A stretch of DNA of 64,000 nucleotides from Acidimicrobiaceae bacterium (GCA_003160635.1 PMLV01000201.1:1-64000); one strand, 5' to 3'; numbered from the stretch's first letter, positions 18,105 to 28,132 are shown. Numbers and translations: made by a program. Notes: a model not told the origin generated them from the sequence alone.

Positions 18105-19334
18105 ATGGCTTCACGACCGATGGAGGGCGTCCGCGTCGTCGAAGTCGCCCAGTACACGTTCGTACCTGCCGCCGGGGCCATTCTGGCCGAGTGGGGTGCC
18201 GAGGTCATCAAGGTGGAGCACGCGGAGAAGGGTGATGCGCAACGCGGGCTCGTCAGCCTCGGAGCTGTGTCGGCTGGCGGCCCCTTCGCTCCGATCATGG
18301 AGCACCCGAACCACAACAAACGCAGTATCGGGATCGCTCTCGAGGTGCCGAAGGGATTGGAGATTCTCCATCGACTTGTGCGGGATGCCGATGTGTTCGT
18401 CACCAATTTCCTCCCCGGTGCCCGATCACGGCTCCACATCGAAGTAGAGGACATGCGCAAGGTGAATCCCCGGATCATCTACGTACGTGGCACCGCGCTT
18501 GGCGTGCGTGGTGAGGACCGGGCGCGCCCCGGCTTCGACGGAATCTCTTACTGGTACCGGGGTGGCAGCGCGTTCGGTGGTACGCCTCCGAACCTGGAAG
18601 GGATCGCACCGATGCCTGCACCAGCATATGGGGACTCGATCGGGGGGATGACGATTGCCGGAGGTATCTCGGCGGCATTGTTCGCGAGAGAACGAACGGG
18701 GGAGCCTTCGATTGTCGACGTCTCACTTCTTGGTGTCGGAGCGTGGGCTAACGCCCTAGCGATAGAGATGTCGTTCCTGAATGGTCAACCTTGGCAACCG
18801 GCGCCGATGGGCAAATATCAAAGTGTCCCGACGAATCCCCTCGTGGGCGTGTTCCCGACGGAGGATGGTCGCTGGATCGGTCTGAGTATGTTGCAACCGG
18901 GGAGGTTCTGGCAGGACTTCTGCCGCCATCTCGGCCGGGAGGATCTGATTACGGATCCACGGTTCGACACGATCGACAAGGTCGTCTCCAACGCAGTAGA
19001 GGCCGGAGCGATCATCGCTTCCGAGTTCAAGTCTCGACCGTACGCCGAGTGGGTCGAAAGATTCCGTACTCTGGAGGGGCCATGGGAACCTGTCCAGGAC
19101 AGTGTCGAGCTGGGTCAGGACCCCCAGTTGCTGGCCAACGGACTCATTGGAGACGTGACCGACGTCGAGGGCCGGACCCAACGTCTCGTTGCCGCGCCAG
19201 TCCAATTCGACGAGTGCGCCGCCGTTCTGGAGCGCGCCCCCCAGTTTGCTGAGCACACCGACGAGATCTTGAGAGAGTTGGGCATCACCGATTCCGAACT
19301 CATCGAGTTGAAAGTGGCCGGGGCAGTCACCTGA
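18105..19334 (+). CDS. Family III CoA-transferase (CaiB/BaiF)
   Basis: A 409-residue CoA-transferase moving CoA between acids without ATP. Hallmarks are the N-terminal GVRVVEVAQYTFVPAAGAIL, EWGAEVIKVEH, the NHNKRSIGIAL segment, and GDSIGGMTIAGGISAAL near 180. The catalytic Asp expected near residue 170 would fall in the GIAPMPAPAYGDSIGG stretch. A very strong GGAGGAAGGG site fixes ATG 18105. It is cotranscribed with the amidohydrolase upstream. A strong hairpin follows the stop. Confidence 0.88.
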   Translation: MASRPMEGVRVVEVAQYTFVPAAGAILAEWGAEVIKVEHAEKGDAQRGLVSLGAVSAGGPFAPIMEHPNHNKRSIGIALEVPKGLEILHRLVRDADVFVTNFLPGARSRLHIEVEDMRKVNPRIIYVRGTALGVRGEDRARPGFDGISYWYRGGSAFGGTPPNLEGIAPMPAPAYGDSIGGMTIAGGISAALFARERTGEPSIVDVSLLGVGAWANALAIEMSFLNGQPWQPAPMGKYQSVPTNPLVGVFPTEDGRWIGLSMLQPGRFWQDFCRHLGREDLITDPRFDTIDKVVSNAVEAGAIIASEFKSRPYAEWVERFRTLEGPWEPVQDSVELGQDPQLLANGLIGDVTDVEGRTQRLVAAPVQFDECAAVLERAPQFAEHTDEILRELGITDSELIELKVAGAVT

Positions 19335-19357
19335 CTCCGCTTCGGGGAGTGGTGGGA

Positions 19358-19391
19358 GTTGCGCCCTGGCTGGACCCATCCAGGGCGCAAC
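19358..19391 (+). terminator. 12-bp hairpin after CoA-transferase
   Basis: GTTGCGCCCTGG pairs perfectly with CCAGGGCGCAAC around a 10-base loop, 23 bp after the stop at 19334. There is no T-run. U-tract-free hairpins of this sort often end transcripts in GC-rich actinobacteria. It separates the 16802-19334 operon from the dehydrogenase. Confidence 0.65.
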
Positions 19392-19499
19392 AACCCCCGG
19401 TCGATTCGATCTTCGAGGAAATGAGAACACCGCTGAATTCGATACCATTGCTGGGACGTCTTGCGGCGGTTTAGACGAGGAAAGGTTGCGTAGAGCGAC

Positions 19500-20723
19500 A
19501 TGAACGACCATACGGGAGACGCACACCTTCAGGAGTATCGGCTGAAAGCGCGAAGGTGGTTAGCCGAGAACGTACAGCGTCGGGAAGCCGTGTCGACCAA
19601 GAAATACATCAACGAAAGGGTAGAACGCCTGGACGAGTTCAAAGCCCTTCAGCAAAAACTTTACGAAGCAGGTTACGCCGGCTTCACGTTCCCGGTCGAG
19701 TACGGCGGCCAAGGTCTTACCTTGGAGCACGAGCGAGTGTTCAACGCCGAGGCGGGCAGGTACGACATGCCGCAGGTCAACTTCGGTGTGTCGATCAACA
19801 TCATTGGTGCAACGCTCATCGCTTTTGGCACTCACGAGCAGAAACTCGCGCACGTTCCTGACATCCTCGCCGGCAGGAAACTGTGGCTCCAGTTCTTCTC
19901 CGAGCCCAGCGGAGGATCGGATCTGGCGGGCCTGCTGACCAGCGCGAATCGCGATGGTGATGTATTCATCGTCAACGGACAGAAGACGTGGAGCAGTAGC
20001 GCACACCTTTCCGATTTTGCGTTGTGTCCGGTACGCACGCGGTGGGACGTGCCGAAGCACAAGGGGATATCGGTCTTGATAATCGATCTCAAGTCACCCG
20101 GAATCGACTTCCGCCGGATCAAGCAGATCGACGGTAATGCGGAGTTCAGTGAGGAATTCTTCACCGATGTCATTGTGCCGGCGGGCAACCTTGTCGGTGA
20201 GGAGAACCAAGGTTGGCGTGTCGCCCGGGGGCTGCTCGAATTCGAGCATGCCTGGGTGGGACGCGGCGGGGCGAGCACCAGTTTCGAAGAGCAGGCTGCC
20301 GCATTGGCGTCACTAGTGAGGAGCAAGGGTCTCGCCGAAGACAAGGGCGTGCGGCGCCAAGTCGTGGCGATGCACGTCGCTGCGACGGTGCAGGGGTTGG
20401 TGTCCGCACGGATCTCCGACGCCATGGCCGACGGCAAGCTCCCCCATGGTTACGGCGGCCTCCTCAAGCTCGGTGATGACATCGTGATCCAGCGTCGTGC
20501 AGAACTGGCCCTCGCCCTGGCGGGCGCAGACGGCGTCACCTGGGGATCGGGTGATCCGCATGCGGGAGACTGGTCGTTCCAACTTCTCAACTCTCGACGT
20601 GTCTCCATCGCCGGGGGGACCGACGAGATTCAACGCAACAACGTGAGTGAACGCGTGCTCGGGTTGCCCAGAGAGCCCGCGGTGGACCGTGACATCCCCT
20701 TCAACCAGGTCCCTCACAACTGA
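19500..20723 (+). CDS. Acyl-CoA dehydrogenase
   Basis: A 407-residue acyl-CoA dehydrogenase. FPVEYGGQGLTLEHERVF near residue 64, WLQFFSEPSGGSDLAGLL near 128, GQKTWSSSAH near 160 and ISIAGGTDEIQRNNVSERVL-like ending (VSIAGGTDEIQRNNVSER) near 370 are typical of the FadE/IBD group. It oxidises an acyl-CoA with FAD and passes electrons to ETF. Start is ATG 19500, with a purine-rich leader further up. It stands between the amidohydrolase/CoA-transferase operon and a decayed CoA-transferase. Confidence 0.88.
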   Translation: MNDHTGDAHLQEYRLKARRWLAENVQRREAVSTKKYINERVERLDEFKALQQKLYEAGYAGFTFPVEYGGQGLTLEHERVFNAEAGRYDMPQVNFGVSINIIGATLIAFGTHEQKLAHVPDILAGRKLWLQFFSEPSGGSDLAGLLTSANRDGDVFIVNGQKTWSSSAHLSDFALCPVRTRWDVPKHKGISVLIIDLKSPGIDFRRIKQIDGNAEFSEEFFTDVIVPAGNLVGEENQGWRVARGLLEFEHAWVGRGGASTSFEEQAAALASLVRSKGLAEDKGVRRQVVAMHVAATVQGLVSARISDAMADGKLPHGYGGLLKLGDDIVIQRRAELALALAGADGVTWGSGDPHAGDWSFQLLNSRRVSIAGGTDEIQRNNVSERVLGLPREPAVDRDIPFNQVPHN

Positions 20724-20794
20724 GCACGCACCGCCATGGTGCCGATATATGCCCAGAGACAAACCAGAGCGACGGCGATCGACCGGGGTGGCGC

Positions 20795-21462
20795 GTGATT
20801 CGTAACGAATTTCTGGCACGCGATAACGCGTACCCTCTCGATGGCAAGCGGGTGTTGGACGTGACGGGCTCGATCGGCGCCTACTGCACGAAGCTTCTGG
20901 CGGACCTCGGCGCGGACGTGATCAAGGTCGAACAGCCAGAGGGCGATCCCATGCGAGGTCGCCCCCCTTTTGCCGGGGGAGATGATGCAGCGGGATACAG
21001 CGCCGTGTTCGCTTCGTACCATGCCAACAAGCGCAGCGTGACACTCGACACCAGAAGAGATGAGGCGATCCCTATTCTCGAATCCCTGGGTGCGGCCTGT
21101 GACGTCGTGATTGTCTCGCCGACGCGGCGGACTCCCGTGGCAGGTTTCGATCGGGCAACACCGCGATGCACCATCTCCAGCGAGCGGGTCTCGCCGCCGG
21201 CGTCGTTCAGGATATGGAAGACCTCTGGCGAGATCTCCAGGTGCGAGCGAGAGACCTGCCCGTCCAGGTCTCGCAGCCGGACCTGGGATCTGTCGCCTAT
21301 ACCGGTTCGGCGCAGCGTTGGAGCAAAACTCCGGGAACCGCTCCCTTTCCGCCTGCCCGGCTGGGGCAGGACACTCGTGACGTTCTTCAGCGGTGGCTGG
21401 GAACCTCGAACGAGGAGCTCAGATCACTGGAGGAGGGCGGCGCCATCTTCACGGCAGAATGA
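20795..21462 (+). pseudogene. Family III CoA-transferase with missing centre
   Basis: The first ~105 codons encode a good CoA-transferase N-terminus (RVLDVTGSIGAYCTKLLADL, GADVIKVEQPEGDPM, ANKRSVTLD). After about 21115 the frame loses meaning. Another frame, 21166-21462, gives the family C-terminus (LQRAGLAAGVVQDMEDLWRD). The central ~200 residues with the catalytic region are gone and the ends are out of frame. Start GTG 20795 and its spacing to the upstream dehydrogenase are preserved. It is a deletion pseudogene. Confidence 0.8.
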
Positions 21463-21606
21463 GCCGCACGGATTCGGTTGCCGCCCGGCGGTCAACGCGC
21501 TGAGGAAATAGGGCAGGACAACGTCGGGATCCGAACTTCGTATCATCACATGACGGAGCCAGAACCAGGGCGGCGATCCGGTCGCCCGCGTCCAAGGAGA
21601 CATCCA

Positions 21607-22809
21607 ATGCCGTCACGAGCCCTCGATTTCCCAGTGTTCGACGTCGACAACCACATGTATGAGACAACGGACGCCTTCACGAAATTTCTGCCCCCGGATT
21701 ACAAGGGTTTCATCAGGTACATCGATGTCGAGGGACGAACAAAGATCGCCATTCGCAATCTGATCAGCGATTACATCCCCAATCCGACCTTCGAGGTGGT
21801 CGCGGCACCGGGCGCCCAGGAGCAGTACTTCAAGGAGGGAAATCCGGAGGGCAAGTCGCGTCGGGAGATCATGGGGAAGGCGATCCGGTCCATTCCCGCC
21901 TATCACGACCCTGAACCTCGGTTGAAGCTGATGGACGAACTTGGAATCGACCGGGCCTTGATGTGGCCGACTCTCGCCAGCCTGCTCGAGGAGCGATTGA
22001 GCGACGATCCATATGCAGTGCACGTGGTGATCCACGCCCTCAATGAGTGGATGCACGAACATTGGAGGTTCAATTTCGAGGAGCGAATCTTCCCAGCCCC
22101 AGTCGTGACGTTATGCATCGTCGGGCGAGCAATCGAGGAACTGGATTGGTTGCTCGAGCGCGGCGCACGGGTGATCCTGATCAGACCGGCGCCCGTGCCC
22201 GGCCTGTTGGGCCGTCGCTCGATGGCACTCCCGGAGTTTGATCCCTTCTGGAAGCGAGTCGTCGAGTCCGGTGTGTTCGTGGGGATGCACGGATCAGACA
22301 GCGGTTACCAGCGGTATCAGAACGAATGGGAAGGCGTGCACACCGGCGAGATGCTGCCCTTCAGCAATCAATCCGCATTCTCCACGATCATGTTCCGCAT
22401 GCATCGTCCGATCGTCGACACGATTGCATCGCTGATCGGCCATGGTCTGTGCAGCCGGTTTCCTGAACTCAGGATCGCCCCAGTCGAGAACGGGAGCAAC
22501 TGGGTGCGCCACCTGCTGGAGGACCTTGCACACGCCTACGAGATGGCCCCGCAGGAGTTCGATGAAGACCCGGTTGAGGTTTTCAAGCGCAATATCTATG
22601 TGCACCCCTTCCACGAGGAGGATCCGAAGGGGTTGGTCAAGCTACTCGGGGCGGACCGGGTGTTGTTCGGATCGGATTACCCGCACCCAGAAGGGATGTC
22701 GGATCCCATCACCTTCGTCGACGAGCTCGAAGGGCTCGACGAAAGTGCGATCCGCAAGGTTATGGGTGGGAATCTGGCGCGCCTGATGCACGTTTCCGAT
22801 GCGGTGTAG
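21607..22809 (+). CDS. COG2159 amidohydrolase
   Basis: A 400-residue PF04909 protein. FDVDNHMYET near residue 10 gives the D-x-H metal motif, VGMHGSDSGYQ is near 220, and FGSDYPHPEGMSDP near 355 carries the conserved Asp. ATG 21607 follows an AAGGAGA site eight bases upstream, so the longer frame from 21478 is rejected. Next downstream is the double CoA-transferase, repeating the amidohydrolase/CoA-transferase pairing. Confidence 0.87.
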   Translation: MPSRALDFPVFDVDNHMYETTDAFTKFLPPDYKGFIRYIDVEGRTKIAIRNLISDYIPNPTFEVVAAPGAQEQYFKEGNPEGKSRREIMGKAIRSIPAYHDPEPRLKLMDELGIDRALMWPTLASLLEERLSDDPYAVHVVIHALNEWMHEHWRFNFEERIFPAPVVTLCIVGRAIEELDWLLERGARVILIRPAPVPGLLGRRSMALPEFDPFWKRVVESGVFVGMHGSDSGYQRYQNEWEGVHTGEMLPFSNQSAFSTIMFRMHRPIVDTIASLIGHGLCSRFPELRIAPVENGSNWVRHLLEDLAHAYEMAPQEFDEDPVEVFKRNIYVHPFHEEDPKGLVKLLGADRVLFGSDYPHPEGMSDPITFVDELEGLDESAIRKVMGGNLARLMHVSDAV

Positions 22810-22914
22810 CTGTCCTCATGCGAGATCGGGGCATCGGTACTTCCGTACACTCTGAGCAACCTCTCGTGATGTTGGGTGGGTCCAGCGCCCCTGTCGGGGT
22901 GAATGAGTGACTAG

Positions 22915-25497
22915 GTGGATCGGGTCGGCACATCAGCCGGCCAGCTGACGACAAGGATGGGTGCGTTGATGCAAGGAGCCTGCGAAGGTCTACGTATTCT
23001 GGATCTGACCCATGGAATGGCCGGTCCGCTCGCGACCATGGTCCTGGCCGACTTCGGCGCGGAGGTCGTGCGGATTGAGTCGCCGGAGCGCGTTTCGGAC
23101 TGGGACGAGCCGGCGCACCTGCTACTGCAGAGGGGAAAAAAGAGTGTGCCCCTCGACATTCATACCGACCAAGGTCGGCGCGGTGCGGCGGACTTGGCCG
23201 CGGGTATGGATGTGGTCATCGAATCCCTGGGAGCCGGGGTCGCCGATCGGGCGGGAATCGGATATCGGACCCTGTCGGCAGCGAATCCCGGACTGGTCTA
23301 TTGCTCAATCAGCAGCTTCGGTCCGTCGGGTCCCCTCGCGGGCGTCAAAGCAGATGACGGGTTGGTCATGGCGAAAGCGGGAATCCTGCGGGACCAGCCG
23401 GGCTGGTTCGGAGGGGAGAGGCCCGTGTACCGGGCGCCCCGTGACGGGTCGTACTTCGCGGCAATGCTCGCAGTCCAGGGCATATTGGCTGCCGTCAGGG
23501 CGCGGGACCTCACGGGCAAGGGGCAGCTGGTCGAGACGAGCCTGCTCCAGGCGCTCTGTTGCCGGCAGAATCCCAAGGTCCGTTGGTTGCTACGACAAGG
23601 TGAGAGCCTACCGGTCGAGTCGGGATCCCACGCCGCCGCCAAAGAGGACGAGCACTCCTTGGCCCACCACAGGGATCCACGGGAGATCAACCTGATCGGG
23701 ATGAGGGTTCAGTGCAAGGACGGCCGCTGGATGGTCCACTCACATACGGAGCCACACTTCTTCCCCGCTTGGATCAAGGTGCTTGGGTTCGACTGGATCT
23801 GGGAGGACGAACGGTTCAAGGGTGCACCGCATCAATTCCCAGATGAAGATGCGAAGGTCGAACTTGTTCGCCTCCTCACTGCGAGGATGCATGAGAAGTC
23901 CTCCACGGAATGGATGCAGGCGTACCTGGCGAACGGCAATGTGTGCGGCGATGTGATACAGACCACCCAAGAGGCACTTCGCCATCCTCAGATGGTCGAA
24001 ACCGGCAACGTACAGTCTGTCGACGATCCTCGCGTGGGAGAGATCTTGCAGGTCGGACCTCTCGCGAAGATTCCGGGAGCACCTGCCACAGTGAGCGGGC
24101 CAGCTCCTCTTCCCGGACAGGACAGCCTCGAGTCCGTGCTCAGCGAGCGAGGGGCGACTGCTGCTTCTTTCCCCGGTCCGGTACGCGGACTTTCCGGACC
24201 GCTCGAAGGCGTGACCATTATTGAGTGCGCCTACTACTATGCCACCCCGTTTGCGACGGCCCTCCTTGCAGATCTGGGGGCGCGCGTGATCAAGATCGAG
24301 CCCTTGAAGGGTGATCCTTACCGTCTTCTCGGTGGCGATCCCTATAACGTGTCCGGAGGTGGTTCGGATCCCGTCCTCAACTTGGGCCATAACAACATGG
24401 TCCGAGCCATGCAGGGCAAGGAGAGCATCGCGCTCAACCTCAAGGACGAACGGGGTCAAAGGATCCTACACGGCCTCATAGCCAGAGCCGACGTGTTCGT
24501 GCACAGCTTCCGGCCCGGAGTTCCCGAATCCCTTGGTATCGATTTCGACACCTTGCGAAAAATCAATCCGAGGCTGGTCTACCAATACGGCGCATCCTAT
24601 GGTTCGACGGGCCCTTACAGTCGCCAGCCCGCGATCGATCCGATTATTGCTGCATTTGCCGGAACCACCGTGCACCAGGCTGGGGAAGGCAACCCGCCTC
24701 TGACCGAGACTGGCGCCGATCCCGTGGCCGCAGCCGGACATGCTGCCGCTATGGTCCTGGGGCTCTTTGCTCGCCATCGAACCGGCGAAGGACAGTACGT
24801 CGAATCGTCGATGATCGTCTCGAACATCTACCTGAATTGTGACGATGCCCTTTCCTATGAAGGGAAGTTGCCTCGGACGAACGTCGATAACCAGCAGTTC
24901 GGTACCGCCCCGGCTCGGAGGTTGTACGAGACAGCCGCGCCGTCGGCCAATGGCAGGCCTGAATCATACGAGAACCCGGATTCCCGCTGGGTGTTCCTGT
25001 CTGCTGAAGGGGATGAGGAGTTCTCCACGTTCTGTGAAGTTGCCGATCGGTTGGATCTGATGGAAGACGAACGGTTCTCGAAGGCTCGCGCCCGTGATCA
25101 AAACCGGGTTGCGTTGTCCGAGATCCTCCAAGACGTATTCAAGAGTCGATCGGCTAGCGAATGGGAGGCAGCGCTGCTGAGTGCCGGGGTCGCCTGCGTG
25201 ACCGCCGATGCAATGTCGCACTTTGCGTTTCTCTATCGAGATCCTCAAGCGGTTTCCAACGGCATGATGGTCGAGACCGAACACCCGAGCTTCGGCGGTC
25301 GGTATTGGAGACATGCACCAATGCTGCGATTCTCCGAGACCCCAGCAGAGGTCCGACCGCATTGTGAGCTGGGTGAGCACACCCGGGCGCTCCTTGAGGA
25401 ATTGGGTTATGACCAATCCGAGGTGGCCGAATTGCGCCAAGCCGAAGTCGTTGCCTGGCCGACCACGAACACCGAGAAAGTTACTACCGGATCGTGA
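22915..25497 (+). CDS. Tandem fusion of two family III CoA-transferase domains
   Basis: An 860-residue protein, twice the normal CaiB/BaiF length. Domain 1 covers residues ~20-400 (LRILDLTHGMAGPLATMVLA, DFGAEVVRIESP). Domain 2 covers ~425-850 (VTIIECAYYYATPFATALLA, DLGARVIKIEPLKGDPYR, TGEGQYVESSM). CaiB-type enzymes work as interlocked dimers, so the fusion could form an intramolecular pseudo-dimer or hold two specificities. Domain 1 lacks an obvious match to the catalytic-Asp block of domain 2 and may be structural. Start is GTG 22915 or ATG 22957; neither has a strong ribosome site. Confidence 0.85.
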   Translation: MDRVGTSAGQLTTRMGALMQGACEGLRILDLTHGMAGPLATMVLADFGAEVVRIESPERVSDWDEPAHLLLQRGKKSVPLDIHTDQGRRGAADLAAGMDVVIESLGAGVADRAGIGYRTLSAANPGLVYCSISSFGPSGPLAGVKADDGLVMAKAGILRDQPGWFGGERPVYRAPRDGSYFAAMLAVQGILAAVRARDLTGKGQLVETSLLQALCCRQNPKVRWLLRQGESLPVESGSHAAAKEDEHSLAHHRDPREINLIGMRVQCKDGRWMVHSHTEPHFFPAWIKVLGFDWIWEDERFKGAPHQFPDEDAKVELVRLLTARMHEKSSTEWMQAYLANGNVCGDVIQTTQEALRHPQMVETGNVQSVDDPRVGEILQVGPLAKIPGAPATVSGPAPLPGQDSLESVLSERGATAASFPGPVRGLSGPLEGVTIIECAYYYATPFATALLADLGARVIKIEPLKGDPYRLLGGDPYNVSGGGSDPVLNLGHNNMVRAMQGKESIALNLKDERGQRILHGLIARADVFVHSFRPGVPESLGIDFDTLRKINPRLVYQYGASYGSTGPYSRQPAIDPIIAAFAGTTVHQAGEGNPPLTETGADPVAAAGHAAAMVLGLFARHRTGEGQYVESSMIVSNIYLNCDDALSYEGKLPRTNVDNQQFGTAPARRLYETAAPSANGRPESYENPDSRWVFLSAEGDEEFSTFCEVADRLDLMEDERFSKARARDQNRVALSEILQDVFKSRSASEWEAALLSAGVACVTADAMSHFAFLYRDPQAVSNGMMVETEHPSFGGRYWRHAPMLRFSETPAEVRPHCELGEHTRALLEELGYDQSEVAELRQAEVVAWPTTNTEKVTTGS

Positions 25498-25519
25498 AAC
25501 GCTGCGGCGATACCCAAAT

Positions 25520-25594
25520 ACCTTTATGCGATCAGAGGCGACGGTAGCTGCTTTTTCGGTGCGTGGTGTCATGACTGATCCACGCGACCTCTAA
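25520..25594 (+). pseudogene. C-terminal scrap of an aconitase-like large subunit
   Basis: The frame ending at TAA 25592-25594 reads TFMRSEATVAAFSVRGVMTD followed by PRDL. The intact large subunit at 39902-41131 ends VFMGSPATVAASAVTGVITD then PRDI. Identity of layout and stop position shows a fossil of a second copy of that gene. Nothing upstream of this short piece belongs to it, since the CoA-transferase ends at 25497. Confidence 0.65.
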
Positions 25595-25896
25595 CGTCAC
25601 TCGATCCGGACTGGCGCAGCGTAGCGATTGGTTCCTGATGTCCCGGTTGCCGCCAATGTCCAGATAACTGCCCGGATCTCATGCGAAACCTTCTACCGTG
25701 GCCTCCACCAGGCCGGTAGTCGGACTGAACTCGAACGACATTTCCGGCGATGATGCCCGAAGGCTGGGATCCTGATCACGACGACCTGATACATGTCGTT
25801 GTGATCGATGTTGGTGTCGCCGCAAGCAACGCGCCTCTTGGGGGGGACGGTGAGATTGCTCCGTGCGCTGACCTGGGCGTCCAGCAGTGAGGTCAA
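25595..25896. other. Unassigned stretch with coding-like minus-strand frames
   Basis: About 300 bases. On the minus strand two overlapping frames look partly coding: one with VACGDTNIDHNDMYQVVVIR, then after a shift SPEMSFEFSPTTGLVEATVE ending at 25679. I recognise no family. It may be another frameshifted remnant. Confidence 0.3.
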
Positions 25897-26847
25897 TCAG
25901 TCTGCGGCGAAAGTCCAACGGCGCTTCGACTCGCCAGGTAGTAGTCGGCCGAATTGCAGGCCGGGGAAATGGCTGGCGGCAACGAGCACGTCACTACCCT
26001 CGAGTTCCCGAGCGTACGCCTCTCTCACGGAGTTGGCGAGGTCCTGGTCGTAATCGACGAGGAGGTTGAAGTCGTCATCCATGAGCTCGAGTGGGCAATG
26101 AATGATGTCCCCGAGCAGCATGGCGCGATGGATCCCCTCAGAGATGACGACGACAGAGCTCCCTGGAGTATGTCCTGGAGCAAGACGCACATCGATCCCG
26201 GTCAACAGTGTGCAGTCGCCCTCCCACGTCTCGACACGATCGAGTACCGGGCCCAGCCTTTCGGCAACAGTGATCGATCGGTATACGCGCGTAGTGAAGA
26301 AGTCCTCTTCGGTTCCTGGCAGGAAATGGTCGAGGTCAGCCGACGCGCATCGAATGGTGGCGTTCGGGAAATAGGCGGAACCCCCGGCAGACGCCCAGCC
26401 AATGTGGTCGAAATGCAGGTGGGTGAATATCAGGTCGGTGACTTCCTCAGGATCGACCCCTAGGGCTCGGAGGGAAGCGGGTAACTGCCCCTGAGACACT
26501 TGAATGTTGCTGAAATCATCGTTCAGGTGCTGGAAGTCTTGCTCGGTTACGCCCCTCTCTCGCAGGTGTCGGACGAATGTATCGGCAAGGTCGTTTGGGT
26601 CGATTCGCGGAGGCGAGTACCCGTCCGGAAAATCCTGCCCGAGACCCGCATCCACCAGCGCAAGGCGGTCACCGGCTCGAACGAGGAACCCACCAACAGT
26701 GCTCTCGATCAATCCGCCCGGGCGAAACATTCCGTGCTGTTGTCGCCAAGCATCCGACCCCTGGTCGGGCAGGGGCTGTGTCGATTGCAACCTGCCGACG
26801 ATGTACCCGTCGAGCACCGGCTGGACTTCGATATTGCCGACATTCAT
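25897..26847 (-). CDS. MBL-fold metallo-hydrolase
   Basis: A 316-residue metallo-beta-lactamase-fold hydrolase with the zinc motif THLHFDHIG near residue 140, a later HTPGSSV near 232, GDIIHCP near 256 and an ASHFPG ending. The fold covers lactonases, thioesterases and esterases; AHL-lactonase-like or quinone-type hydrolysis are possible, but substrate residues cannot be read. I prefer ATG 26847 with GGAGG upstream; a longer frame to 26904 has no such support. It is divergent from the SDR at 27093. Confidence 0.82.
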   Translation of the reverse strand: MNVGNIEVQPVLDGYIVGRLQSTQPLPDQGSDAWRQQHGMFRPGGLIESTVGGFLVRAGDRLALVDAGLGQDFPDGYSPPRIDPNDLADTFVRHLRERGVTEQDFQHLNDDFSNIQVSQGQLPASLRALGVDPEEVTDLIFTHLHFDHIGWASAGGSAYFPNATIRCASADLDHFLPGTEEDFFTTRVYRSITVAERLGPVLDRVETWEGDCTLLTGIDVRLAPGHTPGSSVVVISEGIHRAMLLGDIIHCPLELMDDDFNLLVDYDQDLANSVREAYARELEGSDVLVAASHFPGLQFGRLLPGESKRRWTFAAD

Positions 26848-26923
26848 CTCCAGGACCTCCACTTCAACGCCTCCATGCCACCCTAAGGCAGGATCGCGGG
26901 ACATGGGCGACGACGAAATGTGG

Positions 26924-26941
26924 CGCGATTTTGCAATCGCG
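26924..26941. promoter_or_regulatory. Inverted repeat in a divergent promoter region
   Basis: CGCGATT-TTGC-AATCGCG is a perfect 7-4-7 inverted repeat between the divergent MBL hydrolase and SDR genes, 77 bp from the first and 152 bp from the second. It could be an operator for one or both. Confidence 0.4.
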
Positions 26942-27092
26942 GCGCGGGCTGCCCGACATCAAAGGGTGAAATTTTGACATTCGGATGGTGCGCGCGCCCG
27001 ATATTGGCTAAGACGGGGGGCAGACGGATACAGGAAGCCGTTCGCCGACCTCGGACTGGGTCGGGTTCCACATTCGAAGAAGGGGCGCACAG

Positions 27093-28040
27093 ATGAGCAC
27101 ACTTCGCTTCGATGGTCGGGTGGCCGTCGTCACGGGAGCTGGCCGAGGGATGGGACGTTGCCACGCACTCCTCCTGGCCTCGAGGGGCGCGAAGGTCGTC
27201 GTCGCTGACTTCGGGGTGGAACTGGATGGCAGCGGCTCGTCGCAAGAGCCGGCGAGAGACGTCGTTCGGGACATTCAGGCTGCAGGAGGTGAGGGAGTCG
27301 CCTGCTTCGCATCAGTGGCGACTGAGGCGGGCGCGAACTCAATTGTGGAAAGCGCACTCGACGCATTCGGACGGATCGATGTACTGATCAACAACGCCGG
27401 GATTAGCAATCCCGAGCTGTTCGAAGATCAGACAGCGGAACAGTTCCGGACAATGGTGGATGTGCAGTACCTCGGTACGGTGTATGTCACCAAGGCCGCT
27501 TGGCCTCACTTCATGAAGGCTAGAAGCGGACGAATCGTGAACACCGTCTCCGAAGGTCCCTTGGGCATCCACGAGAAGATGACAAGCTACGGTGGTGCGA
27601 AGGGTGGCGTGATCGGGTTTACGCTCGCGCTGGCCGCTGAGGGACGAAAATACGGTGTGTCGGTCAACGGATTTTCCCCACGCATCGCAACCAGGCTCTC
27701 TGCCCCCGAGGTCTTGGCGAAGGTGTATGACCGTCCCAAGGAGCATTTCGTCGAGAATATGAAGAGGTTCCCTCCCGAGTTGGCGTCTCCCGCCGCGGTG
27801 TATCTCGCGCATGAGTCCTGCCCACTCAATGGTGTGATCCTGGTCAGCGGCGGCGGTCAGGTCTTTCGGATGGCGATCATGCAGAACCAGGGAGCAACCA
27901 GTGATGATATTTCGCCTGAGTTCATCGCCGACAACATCAATCAGATCGTCGACATGAGCGACGCCCGGAATATCGGCGTGGGTGTGGGTGGCGAGGCGGC
28001 TTTACCCGAGGTCCAACTCCGGGACGGTGCCGAGTCATGA
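27093..28040 (+). CDS. SDR oxidoreductase, 17-beta-HSD4-like type
   Basis: A 315-residue SDR with TGAGRGMGRCHALLLASRGA near residue 14, DFGVELDGSGSS after the second strand, NNAGISN near 103, the serine in NTVSEG and the catalytic YGGAK near 167. The DFG-containing insert resembles the hydroxyacyl-CoA dehydrogenase domain of multifunctional beta-oxidation enzymes, favouring an acyl-CoA substrate. The C-terminal 70 residues extend past the core. ATG 27093 follows GAAGAAGGGG. Confidence 0.84.
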   Translation: MSTLRFDGRVAVVTGAGRGMGRCHALLLASRGAKVVVADFGVELDGSGSSQEPARDVVRDIQAAGGEGVACFASVATEAGANSIVESALDAFGRIDVLINNAGISNPELFEDQTAEQFRTMVDVQYLGTVYVTKAAWPHFMKARSGRIVNTVSEGPLGIHEKMTSYGGAKGGVIGFTLALAAEGRKYGVSVNGFSPRIATRLSAPEVLAKVYDRPKEHFVENMKRFPPELASPAAVYLAHESCPLNGVILVSGGGQVFRMAIMQNQGATSDDISPEFIADNINQIVDMSDARNIGVGVGGEAALPEVQLRDGAES

Positions 28041-28103
28041 ACTCCAGACGGCGTGGCGAGTGACTGAAAGGTTCACGCCGCAACGACATCGAAAAGTTTT
28101 ACC

Positions 28104-28132
28104 GTCCAACTGAGGAAGATCGGCACTGGACG
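28104..28132. promoter_or_regulatory. StrR-type palindrome, copy 3
   Basis: GTCCAACTG, 11 bp, CACTGGAC; the right arm is one base shorter than in the other copies, but the outer CCGTCCA/TGGACGG pairs perfectly. It lies between the SDR stop and the amidohydrolase fragment, about 105 bp before the latter's start. Confidence 0.6.
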
